Notes: generated by a model from the sequence alone, not told the origin. Counted from the first letter of the stretch, positions 1-5,178 are shown. The stretch: 7,710 nucleotides of DNA from Pseudomonadota bacterium (GCA_002937495.1 PTJW01000045.1:1-7710); one strand, 5' to 3'. Numbers and translations: made by a program.

Positions 1-724
1 ATTAAAAGAAAATGTTGAAGACTTAGTAGATAGGTCTAGTAAGGGAGAGAGTAATCCAACAGTGCTAGATCATGGTAAAGCAGACATTAAAAAATTAAAA
101 AACTGTGATTATGATTCTCAAAATATCCACTGGACAGGTTCAGAGTGGAAATGTCAAGATGTTGATTTACTTTCAGATTGTATTGCTGCAGCTGATGAAT
201 ACCGTGTAGACAAAGGTGATGGAAGCTACTCTTGCCAAAAATATGCTAAAAATAGTACTGTTGATTACTATTGGGATTTTACAGGGTACTCAGTACAGTG
301 TAACTCATCAACAGGTAAGCATACAAATATCTATGGTTGCTTCTATAAAAATAAACAAAATAAAGCAATTCAAGTTGATTTATCTCATTGTTCAGGTAAA
401 TCTAAAAAAGCAGTTTCAGTAAAAACATGTACATCTACATGGGTAACAAGTGAATGGGGTGCGTGTAGTAAAGCATGTGGAGGAGGAGTTCAAAGCCGTA
501 CAGTAACATGTCCAGCTGGTAAAGTTTGCTTATCAGCAAAGCCTGTAGTACAGCAAGCATGTAATACACATGTATGTACTACAAGTTGGAAAGTAAGCTC
601 TTGGAGTCGTTGTAGTAAAACATGTGGCGGAGGAACACAAAGCCGAACAGTAACATGTCCAAATGGATTTGTATGTTCAGGTAATAAGCCATCAACATCT
701 CAAGTATGTAATACACAGTCATGT
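1..724 (+). repeat. Long direct repeat, copy A (pairs with 1610-2333)
   Basis: Aligning this stretch with bases 1610-2333 at a constant offset of 1609 gives no gaps. Blocks 1-77, 304-365 and 545-605 are perfectly identical, synonymous positions included, whereas stretches such as 160-230 are clearly diverged. Similarity stops after the last cysteine codon of the second TSP1 repeat. Tandem duplication followed by patchy gene conversion is the simplest reading. Confidence 0.85.
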
Positions 725-946
725 ACTATATGTAAATATGATGGTAGTAATTATATTGAAGAAGAGTATGCTAGAGACTATTATAATGGTACAGTTGCTA
801 AATGGGGTGGCAAAACTATACAAGTTATAGGTCCAGCAGATCCATACAAGCCTCTTCCAGCAGGTTATAAAAAGGGGGCGTTGAAAAAATCTAATACAAC
901 AAGTAAGTATGGAATTTACAGATATGAAATATGTAAAATAAATTAA
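2..946 (+). CDS. Secreted TSP1-repeat protein, copy 1 (5' end outside window)
   Basis: The reading frame is open from base 2, so the start codon and signal peptide lie upstream of the window; the GTG at 62 is internal, because the preceding 20 codons match the paralog at 1428-2696 perfectly. About 314 residues are visible. Residues ~35-135 form a cysteine-rich region. Residues 147-192 and 197-241 are two TSP1 repeats with the classic layout W..W..CS..CGGG.QSR.V.C, ending in C.T..C. Residues 244-314 form a C-terminal module that starts C-K-Y, has the pattern Y-E-I-C-K near its end and matches no domain I recognise. TSP1 repeats are extracellular adhesion modules best known from animals and apicomplexans; binding of host or neighbour-cell ligands is inference. 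The paired cysteines imply oxidative folding outside the cytoplasm. A strong terminator follows at once. Sure of the TSP1 call, unsure of function. Confidence 0.9.
   Translation, partial: LKENVEDLVDRSSKGESNPTVLDHGKADIKKLKNCDYDSQNIHWTGSEWKCQDVDLLSDCIAAADEYRVDKGDGSYSCQKYAKNSTVDYYWDFTGYSVQCNSSTGKHTNIYGCFYKNKQNKAIQVDLSHCSGKSKKAVSVKTCTSTWVTSEWGACSKACGGGVQSRTVTCPAGKVCLSAKPVVQQACNTHVCTTSWKVSSWSRCSKTCGGGTQSRTVTCPNGFVCSGNKPSTSQVCNTQSCTICKYDGSNYIEEEYARDYYNGTVAKWGGKTIQVIGPADPYKPLPAGYKKGALKKSNTTSKYGIYRYEICKIN
440..724 (+). repeat. Two tandem TSP1-encoding repeats in copy 1
   Basis: Two units of 138 bases, 440-577 and 587-724, have a period of 147 bases (49 codons). Each runs from the first tryptophan codon to the last cysteine codon. 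Both encode W-x(4,5)-W-x(2)-C-S-x(2)-C-G-x-G, then R-T-V-T-C and a C-N-T-x-x-C end. The second unit is the segment also found, as a half copy, in the fragment at 1009-1320. Confidence 0.88.
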
Positions 947-953
947 ATTACAT

Positions 954-1000
954 AAAAAGCGTCACTATCAACCCGTTAGGGAAATAGTGACGCTTTTTTT
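954..1000 (+). terminator. Rho-independent terminator of TSP1 gene copy 1
   Basis: A perfect 10-bp stem, GCGTCACTAT (959-968) with ATAGTGACGC (984-993), is followed by seven T (994-1000) and preceded by five A. The 15-base loop can itself form a CCC/GGG mini-stem. It starts 8 bases after the stop codon of the upstream gene. It isolates the fragment at 1009 from transcription of that gene. Confidence 0.93.
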
Positions 1001-1008
1001 ATAGCTAT

Positions 1009-1320
1009 TGTCCAAGAGGATTTATATGTCCAGGTAATAAGCCATCAATAAATCAAGCATGTAATACTCAGTTATGTGTTGAATGTAGATATGATAGAAA
1101 TAATAGAGTGAGATATGATGATAGACCAGAAGAAATATCATATTGGTGGGATGGTAAAGTTATAGGATATATCGGTTTAAATGATTCTCAATATGATTAT
1201 TACGAACAGATAATTCAAAGTAGAAATGAAGTTTGTGGTAATTATATTTATAAAGGTGGTTCTTTTAAATCTTCTACATCTTCATACTCATATTATAAAA
1301 TATGTAGAACCTCAAGATAA
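1009..1320 (+). pseudogene. Promoterless TSP1 C-terminal cassette (silent or displaced 3' fragment)
   Basis: Frame 1009-1320 begins abruptly in the middle of a second TSP1 repeat (CPRGFICPGNKP..., 1009-1077) and continues into a C-terminal module (1084-1320) that starts C-R-Y and has Y-K-I-C-R near its end. In this layout it matches the tails of both flanking genes but has its own sequence. Over 69 bases it matches copy 1 at 59 positions and copy 2 at 61 positions, codon by codon. An in-frame stop (988-990) lies in the terminator just upstream. I see no promoter, no Shine-Dalgarno and no signal peptide, and a terminator closes off upstream transcription. An internal ATG at 1108 could open a 70-codon frame, but no ribosome site supports it. 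It may be a silent donor cassette, a tail displaced by module replacement, or a plain decaying duplicate. Confidence 0.8.
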
Positions 1321-1362
1321 AGCTTAAGTAAATAAGGTTTTTATTGATGATAATCAAAAATA

Positions 1363-1392
1363 TTGACATATATTTATGGTTTGTTCTATACT
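1363..1392 (+). promoter_or_regulatory. Sigma70-type promoter of TSP1 gene copy 2
   Basis: A perfect -35 box TTGACA (1363-1368) and a -10 box TATACT (1387-1392) are separated by 18 bases. Transcription would start near 1399, leaving a leader of about 29 bases before the ATG at 1428. The gene therefore has its own promoter. Confidence 0.8.
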
Positions 1393-1427
1393 ATTAATAA
1401 GTGTATAATAAATTAGGAGTGTGTGTT

Positions 1428-2696
1428 ATGAGAAAAGTAATATATATATTTGCAATTTCATTATTACTAATAACAAATGCAAAAGCAAATGATATAAGTT
1501 CTTCAAGAGAAGGAATATCAAATTCGTTAACAAATGTAGTAAGAGATTTAAAGCTACTCTTTAAAGATATGGATTTATCTTTAAAGAGTAATGTTGAAGA
1601 AACTAAAATATTAAAAGAAAATGTTGAAGACTTAGTAGATAGGTCTAGTAAGGGAGAGAGTAATCCAACAGTGCTAGATCATGGTAGGTCAACTGTAAAA
1701 AAACTAAAAAACTGTAATTATGATTCTCAAAATATCCACTGGACAGGTTCAGAGTGGAAATGTCAAGATATAAATATTATGTCAGATTGTGTAGCAGCAA
1801 GCGATGAATATAGAATATCTAAAGGTGATGGAAGCTATTCTTGTCAAAAGTCTGCTAAAAATAGCAGAGTAAATTATTATTGGGATTTTTCAGGTTACTC
1901 AGTACAGTGTAGCTCATCAACAGGTAAGCATACAAATATCTATGGTTGCTTCTATAAAAATAAACAAAATAAAGAAATTCAGGTAGATGTATCACACTGT
2001 AGAGGTAAATCTAAAAATGCAGTTTCAGTAAAAACATGTACATCTGCATGGTCAACAAGTGCATGGGGTGCGTGTAGTAAAAGCTGTGGAAGTGGAACAC
2101 AAATCCGTACAGTAACATGTCCAGCTGGTAAAGTTTGCTTATCAACAAAGCCAGTAGTACAGCAAGCATGTAATACACATGTATGTACTACAAGTTGGAA
2201 AGTAAGCTCTTGGAATCGTTGTAGTAAAACATGTGGAGGAGGAACACAAAGCCGAACAGTATCATGTCCAAGAGGATTTGTATGTCCAGGTAATAAGCCA
2301 TCAAAATCTCAAGTTTGTAATACTCAAGTATGTTCTATTAATCCTACATATTCATGCCCATCAGGCTATTCAAGAAGTGGCAATAGCTGTATTAAAAGTG
2401 TAAATGAGTGTAAATACTCTCCTAGAACAGTTACTAATAGAAAAGGTAAATATGAGTGGGTAGAATCTGAAGATAATGAATCAGGCGCTACTTGGGATGA
2501 GCACTCTTGGAATGGAAGGTATCCTAACCCTCTTAGAGACTATTACAGGGGTAAGTATATGAAATCATTTAATGGTTCGATGGTTTCAAGATATATTTAT
2601 CAAATTTGTAGAAGAGCTACAGATGTTAAAGCGTTAGTAGCTACATGCCCAAGTGGTTATAGATATAACTCATCAACTAAGAAGTGCTTAAAATAA
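1428..2696 (+). CDS. Secreted cysteine-rich TSP1-repeat protein, copy 2 (complete)
   Basis: The chosen ATG has AGGAG (1415-1419) eight bases upstream and begins a clear Sec signal peptide (residues 1-20, cleavage after A-K-A); a GTG at 1401 in the same frame is rejected. The product has 422 residues. Residues ~22-75 look helical and polar (possible coiled coil), ~96-193 form a cysteine-rich region, 208-253 and 257-302 are TSP1 repeats, and 310-321 and 407-420 are two short CPSGY...C motifs. The latter flank a module (328-394) that starts C-K-Y and ends Y-Q-I-C-R. No membrane anchor or sorting signal is visible beyond the signal peptide, so the protein is probably periplasmic, surface-associated or secreted. 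A role in attachment to host or other cells is inferred from TSP1 biology. It is a near-duplicate of copy 1 except in its C-terminal third. Confidence 0.92.
   Translation: MRKVIYIFAISLLLITNAKANDISSSREGISNSLTNVVRDLKLLFKDMDLSLKSNVEETKILKENVEDLVDRSSKGESNPTVLDHGRSTVKKLKNCNYDSQNIHWTGSEWKCQDINIMSDCVAASDEYRISKGDGSYSCQKSAKNSRVNYYWDFSGYSVQCSSSTGKHTNIYGCFYKNKQNKEIQVDVSHCRGKSKNAVSVKTCTSAWSTSAWGACSKSCGSGTQIRTVTCPAGKVCLSTKPVVQQACNTHVCTTSWKVSSWNRCSKTCGGGTQSRTVSCPRGFVCPGNKPSKSQVCNTQVCSINPTYSCPSGYSRSGNSCIKSVNECKYSPRTVTNRKGKYEWVESEDNESGATWDEHSWNGRYPNPLRDYYRGKYMKSFNGSMVSRYIYQICRRATDVKALVATCPSGYRYNSSTKKCLK
1610..2333 (+). repeat. Long direct repeat, copy B (pairs with 1-724)
   Basis: This is the second copy of the gap-free 724-base repeat. 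It extends from the codons after the helical segment to the end of the second TSP1 repeat. Whether the homology continues further 5' cannot be seen, because copy A is cut by the window edge. Recombination between copies would remove 1609 bases, including the intervening cassette and promoter. Confidence 0.85.
2049..2333 (+). repeat. Two tandem TSP1-encoding repeats in copy 2
   Basis: The units at 2049-2186 and 2196-2333 have the same 138-base length and 147-base period as in copy 1. The first has CGSGTQIR and the second CGGGTQSR at the core; all six cysteines per unit are kept. Confidence 0.88.
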
Positions 2697-2702
2697 AAAA
2701 GG

Positions 2703-2729
2703 AAGCTCTCATAACTGAGAGCTTTTTTT
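2703..2729. terminator. Bidirectional terminator between TSP1 gene and tatA
   Basis: A nine-base stem, AAGCTCTCA (2703-2711) with TGAGAGCTT (2716-2724), closes a TAAC tetraloop and runs into seven T (2723-2729). On the minus strand the same hairpin is followed by a T-rich run, the complement of the A-rich bases 2689-2700. It can therefore end both the TSP1 gene and the convergent tat operon. Confidence 0.88.
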
Positions 2730-2748
2730 AATTAATTAGATATTACTT

Positions 2749-2910
2749 TTATTCAGTTTTATCTTCTTGCTTGTCGTCTTCTTTAAGACCTTTTTTAAAT
2801 GATGCAACACCTTTACCTAAGTCTGACATTACTTTTGGTAATTTACCAGCACCAAATAAAATTAAAACTAAAACTAAAATTAAAGCTAATTCTGTAAATC
2901 CGATAGGCAT
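2749..2910 (-). CDS. tatA: Sec-independent translocase subunit TatA (53 aa)
   Basis: This short gene encodes 53 residues. The order is typical of TatA: an N-terminal membrane helix (residues ~5-19, very rich in Leu/Ile/Val), the F-G hinge (19-20), an amphipathic helix that includes LPKVMSDLGKGVASFKKGL, and an acidic/lysine-rich tail. TatA oligomerises in the inner membrane to form the pore for folded proteins with twin-arginine signal peptides. The start is supported by AGGA about ten bases upstream on the minus strand. The gene lies 21 bases after the tatC stop, so it is the last gene of the tatB-tatC-tatA operon. It is shorter than E. coli TatA (about 89 residues) but lacks only the dispensable tail. 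Confidence 0.93.
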   Translation of the reverse strand: MPIGFTELALILVLVLILFGAGKLPKVMSDLGKGVASFKKGLKEDDKQEDKTE

Positions 2911-2931
2911 TGTTTTAATCCTTTTTGTTAA

Positions 2932-3672
2932 TTATTTTTCTAGTTTACTATTTTTATTAAGCTTTAGCAATAAAATAGTTATTTCGTACATTACTGTTAG
3001 TGGGATGATTAAAGCAATTTGGCTAATTAAGTCTGGTGGAGTTAATAATGCTGAAACAACCGCCATTAAAATAATGGCATACTTTCTGCCGTTAATTAAA
3101 GTTTTAACTGTAATTAAACCAGCCTTTGCTAATACAAGTAAAATAATAGGTAGCTGAAATGCTAAACCAAAAGCTAACATTAACTGTAATGAAAAATTAA
3201 AATATTCTGAAATTTTGGCCTGTAATGCAATATCAATATTACTATTAGAAAAACTTAAGAAAAACTCCCATGCTTTAGGCATCAAATAAATATAAACAAA
3301 GCTAATACCTGCATAAAATAAAATAACAGAAAATGTAAAAGTAGGGATTACAAACCTTTTTTCTGTTTTATAAAGACCTGGTGCAATAAATAAGTAAACC
3401 TGAATTAATGCAAATGGAATAGTAATAAATAAAGCCGCCCAAAAAGCTAGTTTTAAATAAACAAAAAATGCTTCAGCTAAATGTGTAAAAATAAAATGTT
3501 GGTTATCTTCAAAAATGTTTAACAGAGGTTGAGCTAAAATATTAAAAAGTTGTTCTTTAAAAATATAAGCAACAATAAATGAAACAGTAAAAACAGCTAG
3601 TATTTTTACAATTCTAGATTTAAGCTCGCCAAAGTGCTGAGCAAATGACATTTCAGGTAAATTATTTATCAT
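2932..3672 (-). CDS. tatC: Sec-independent translocase subunit TatC
   Basis: The 246-residue polytopic membrane protein is of normal TatC length and shows the family landmarks in order: H-x-x-E-L-K-x-R (13-20) in the cytoplasmic N-terminus, a Thr...Glu..Phe segment (63-69), the loop motif FIAPGLYKTEKR (95-106) with the conserved glutamate E104, FG..FQ.P (168-175), R-K-Y (196-198), and TPPD (211-214) followed by SQ. Hydrophobic stretches fit six membrane helices. TatC, with TatB, binds twin-arginine signal peptides. Its start overlaps the end of tatB by 11 bases, implying translational coupling; an ATG seven codons further in (MSFAQHF...) is an alternative start matching the usual TatC N-terminus. 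A glutamine (173) sits where E. coli has a glutamate. Confidence 0.97.
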   Translation of the reverse strand: MINNLPEMSFAQHFGELKSRIVKILAVFTVSFIVAYIFKEQLFNILAQPLLNIFEDNQHFIFTHLAEAFFVYLKLAFWAALFITIPFALIQVYLFIAPGLYKTEKRFVIPTFTFSVILFYAGISFVYIYLMPKAWEFFLSFSNSNIDIALQAKISEYFNFSLQLMLAFGLAFQLPIILLVLAKAGLITVKTLINGRKYAIILMAVVSALLTPPDLISQIALIIPLTVMYEITILLLKLNKNSKLEK

Positions 3673-3925
3673 CTTTTTTATCCTTCTTTAATTCTACCAT
3701 TTGTTCATCTTTTTTAATTTTACCGGCTTGCAGTAAGTCTTCTTCAATTTCTTTAACTTCGTCCTTAAATTCATCAAGTTCAGATAGAAATTCGTTTTTT
3801 AAAGTTAAAAACTTTTTAACTGCTTTTTTTGTATTATTAATAAGATTTGGTAAATCTTGTGGCTTTAAAAATAAAATAGCAAGAATAATAATTAGAGCTA
3901 TTTCGCCAAATGATAAGTTAAACAT
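3662..3925 (-). CDS. tatB: Sec-independent translocase subunit TatB
   Basis: The 87-residue protein has one N-terminal membrane helix (residues ~7-20) with the conserved early glutamate (E8), then P-Q-D-L-P in place of the family's G-P-x-x-L-P hinge, an amphipathic helix to ~40, and a strongly charged, probably coiled tail rich in Lys and Glu. This layout, with the overlapping tatC gene, identifies TatB, the partner of TatC in the signal-peptide receptor. The start codon has AGGA (3935-3938, minus strand) nine bases upstream. It is shorter than E. coli TatB (171 residues), mainly in the tail. TatA and TatB are homologous; the long acidic tail and the position before tatC favour TatB here. Confidence 0.9.
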   Translation of the reverse strand: MFNLSFGEIALIIILAILFLKPQDLPNLINNTKKAVKKFLTLKNEFLSELDEFKDEVKEIEEDLLQAGKIKKDEQMVELKKDKKDDK

Positions 3926-3973
3926 TTAAATATATCCTGAATTTTCGTTAAATTTTGCTTATATATCTATAAA

Positions 3974-4000
3974 ATTATCACTTTTTTAAGAAAAACTCAA
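3974..4000 (-). promoter_or_regulatory. Possible promoter of the tatBCA operon
   Basis: Read on the minus strand, TTGAGT (4000-3995) and GATAAT (3979-3974) are 15 bases apart, shorter than ideal. The AT-rich setting makes chance matches likely, so this is only a candidate. Confidence 0.3.
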
Positions 4001-4019
4001 TTTTTTTAGATTATGCGTG

Positions 4020-4048
4020 TTGAATTGTTTATTTTTTAGTTTTATAAT
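4020..4048 (+). promoter_or_regulatory. Sigma70-type promoter of the GNAT acetyltransferase gene
   Basis: TTGAAT (4020-4025) and a perfect TATAAT (4043-4048) are exactly 17 bases apart. Transcription would begin near 4055, leaving an 85-base leader that contains the inverted repeat at 4062-4102. The tat promoter lies on the other strand close by, making this a divergent control region. Confidence 0.75.
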
Positions 4049-4061
4049 GAACATTAACCCC

Positions 4062-4102
4062 ATAAAATTAAGTTAGAACACTGTGTTTTTAATTAATTTT
4101 AT
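4062..4102 (+). repeat. Perfect 10-bp inverted repeat in the GNAT gene leader
   Basis: ATAAAATTAA (4062-4071) and TTAATTTTAT (4093-4102) are exact reverse complements separated by 21 bases, within which AACA/TGTT can form a small inner stem. It lies between the promoter and the start codon, so it would be a hairpin in the mRNA leader or a protein-binding operator. All outer pairs are A-T, so chance in AT-rich DNA is possible. Confidence 0.4.
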
Positions 4103-4140
4103 ATAACTGTTACTTTTCTTAAAAAATCTGTAGGTATGTT

Positions 4141-4878
4141 ATGTCTCAAGAAATTAAATTTCGCAAGTTAGAAGTTAAAGATGTTGATGCAAGCTTTCAT
4201 TTGCAAGAAGTTGTTTCAGCAAATTTAGATGATGATAAGAAACTTTTCATCTTGCCTAAAACAAAAAAACAAATGGAAGGATATATTCAAAAAGAAGGCA
4301 TGGCCTTTGGCTGTTTTATTGGTGATACTTTAGTATCGCATATTTACTTTGCTTTCTTGGATGAAGATGGTTCGGTAAGTACACAAATTGACTGGCTTGA
4401 TAAAAATCCAGGCTTTTTAGAAGCTCGTAGAAATACAGCAATGCCAAAAGCAGCTGAAACTCACCCTTTATGGCGTGGACATGGCTTTATGTCGCAACTA
4501 CTTGATTATGCTTTTGCTGAAATTCAAAAGTATGGACGAGATGAGCTGATTACTGATATTGCTTTCTTTAATGAAGATAGTATCTCGGTTTTCATGAAGA
4601 AAAACTTCCGCATGGTTGCGGTAGATCATCCAGAAGATGACATTGAGCTTGGTATTTTTTACCGCGATATGAACTATAAAAAAGTAACTAAAGTTGTTAC
4701 AGATCACCTTGAAATTATCAATATGTTTGATTATGACGGTGTATCTGAAGCAATTGAAAATGGTTACTACCCTACATTTATGACAAAAAATAAAGAGTAT
4801 AAGCTGATGAGTTCGGCGACTATCTCTGAAAAACGCGGAACATCTGCAAAAAAACTTAAGTCATTATCTGTAGCGTAA
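4141..4878 (+). CDS. GNAT-family N-acetyltransferase
   Basis: The 245-residue product shows GNAT features in order: an N-terminal strand and helix (1-50), a beta core with GCFIGDTLVSHIYF (57-70), the acetyl-CoA motif A at HPLWRGHGFMSQLL (109-121), which follows R-x-x-G but has Met where Gly or Ala is usual, and motif B with N144 and F-M-K-K-N-F-R (151-157). GNAT enzymes transfer acetyl from acetyl-CoA to an amine; the substrate cannot be read here. Residues ~180-245 go beyond the usual domain and are unrecognised. AGG (4132-4134), six bases upstream, supports the start. The gene is monocistronic, with its own promoter and terminator. Seven of its eight arginine codons are CGN, unlike hda (none of six) and the DUF2066 gene (one of eight), which suggests transfer or high expression. 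Confidence 0.85.
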   Translation: MSQEIKFRKLEVKDVDASFHLQEVVSANLDDDKKLFILPKTKKQMEGYIQKEGMAFGCFIGDTLVSHIYFAFLDEDGSVSTQIDWLDKNPGFLEARRNTAMPKAAETHPLWRGHGFMSQLLDYAFAEIQKYGRDELITDIAFFNEDSISVFMKKNFRMVAVDHPEDDIELGIFYRDMNYKKVTKVVTDHLEIINMFDYDGVSEAIENGYYPTFMTKNKEYKLMSSATISEKRGTSAKKLKSLSVA

Positions 4879-4893
4879 ATCGTAAATATAAAA

Positions 4894-4917
4894 GGCCCCA
4901 TATGGGGCTCTTTTTTT
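4894..4917 (+). terminator. Rho-independent terminator of the GNAT gene
   Basis: The palindrome GCCCCATATGGGGC (4895-4908) forms a five-base G+C-rich stem with an AUAU loop, extended by a G-U pair (4894/4909), and is followed by seven T (4911-4917). It begins 16 bases after the stop codon. Confidence 0.92.
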
Positions 4918-4943
4918 ATTTAGTATTTTAAATTATGCTAGTG

Positions 4944-4971
4944 TTTGTGTATAGTTATCTTATACTATAAT
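4944..4971 (+). promoter_or_regulatory. Possible promoter of the intergenic small RNA
   Basis: A perfect TATAAT (4966-4971) is preceded by weak -35 candidates, TTTGTG (4944-4949, spacer 16) or TTGTGT (4945-4950, spacer 15). It lies beyond the GNAT terminator and would start a transcript near 4978. Confidence 0.4.
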
Positions 4972-5119
4972 TTTCTATAAATAGAAGTTAATATGCAGTA
5001 ATTAGCCAAAGTGTTGCAATCAAGATACTACCCTTGTAGTATAATTAATAGGTACTACTAGTGCTGTTGAGTTAAGGTTTTATCTATTAGTAATATTGTA
5101 AAAGTTAAGGAATATACCA

Positions 5120-5140
5120 ATGTTTCTTGATTTTCGTTAA
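5120..5140 (+). other. Six-codon micro-ORF abutting a terminator (leader-peptide-like)
   Basis: ATG (5120-5122) opens a six-codon frame (MFLDFR) whose TAA (5138-5140) overlaps the first two bases of the terminator stem. AAGG (5107-5110) lies nine bases upstream, as a Shine-Dalgarno should. A tiny translated frame touching a terminator resembles attenuation leaders, but there is no run of one regulatory amino acid. It could equally be chance. Confidence 0.2.
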
Positions 5141-5178
5141 GACCCTGCTAGTTGTTGCTAGTTGGGTCTTTGTTTTTT
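5139..5178 (+). terminator. Long rho-independent terminator with no gene directly upstream
   Basis: AAGACCC (5139-5145) pairs with GGGTCTT (5164-5170). After one T-T mismatch and a G-U pair the stem continues with CTAG (5148-5151) and CTAG (5158-5161) around a TTGTTG loop. A T-rich run (5169-5178, one G inside) follows. The nearest upstream gene already has its own terminator 220 bases before, so this one must end another transcript. Confidence 0.85.

Larger units (their letters stand above)
4978..5178 (+). ncRNA. Candidate small structured RNA, about 200 nt, unknown family
   Basis: The 407-base gap between the GNAT gene and the DUF2066 gene has no ordinary reading frame, yet holds a -10 box and a long terminator of its own. 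Three self-complementary pairs lie between them: AATCAAGA (5018-5025) with TCTTGATT (5125-5132); ATACTAC (5025-5031) with GTAGTAT (5036-5042) around a four-base loop; and TAATAG (5046-5051) with CTATTA (5084-5089). Together they give an outer stem closing two inner hairpins. I found no signature of tRNA, tmRNA, RNase P or SRP RNA. A 6S-like RNA or a regulatory sRNA is possible. An attenuating leader of the DUF2066 gene is less likely, because that gene has its own promoter downstream. The exact 5' end is inferred. Confidence 0.4.

Noticed and set aside
62..64. GTG as the start codon of the first TSP1 gene
   Set aside because: The frame is open to the window edge and the 20 upstream codons match the complete paralog exactly, so the gene begins outside the window.
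216..422. 68-codon frame inside TSP1 copy 1
   Set aside because: It is an out-of-frame overlap with a well-supported gene and has no recognisable features.
440..724. CRISPR or VNTR-type array in the TSP1 region
   Set aside because: There are only two degenerate units, both in frame within a protein domain; no spacers of constant length between identical repeats.
1305..1350. Possible terminator after the cassette (AACCT...AGGTT before a T run)
   Set aside because: The stem is only five bases with a loop of over 20; too weak to call.
1401..1427. GTG at 1401 as the start of TSP1 copy 2
   Set aside because: It would precede the strong AGGAG and add nine residues before a textbook signal peptide; the predicted transcript starts at about 1399, leaving no room for a ribosome site.
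2771..3157. 128-codon frame on the plus strand
   Set aside because: It is antisense to tatA and tatC, which have clear family motifs; the frame arises from their composition.
3645..3929. 94-codon frame on the plus strand opposite tatB
   Set aside because: It is a Ser/Phe/Leu-rich shadow of the lysine/glutamate-rich tatB strand, with no ribosome site.
4498..4707. 69-codon minus-strand frame inside the GNAT gene
   Set aside because: It is an antisense shadow of the acetyltransferase.
4978..5178. Assignment of the structured region to 6S RNA or a known riboswitch
   Set aside because: No conserved core of any known family could be recognised by eye; kept only as an unassigned RNA.
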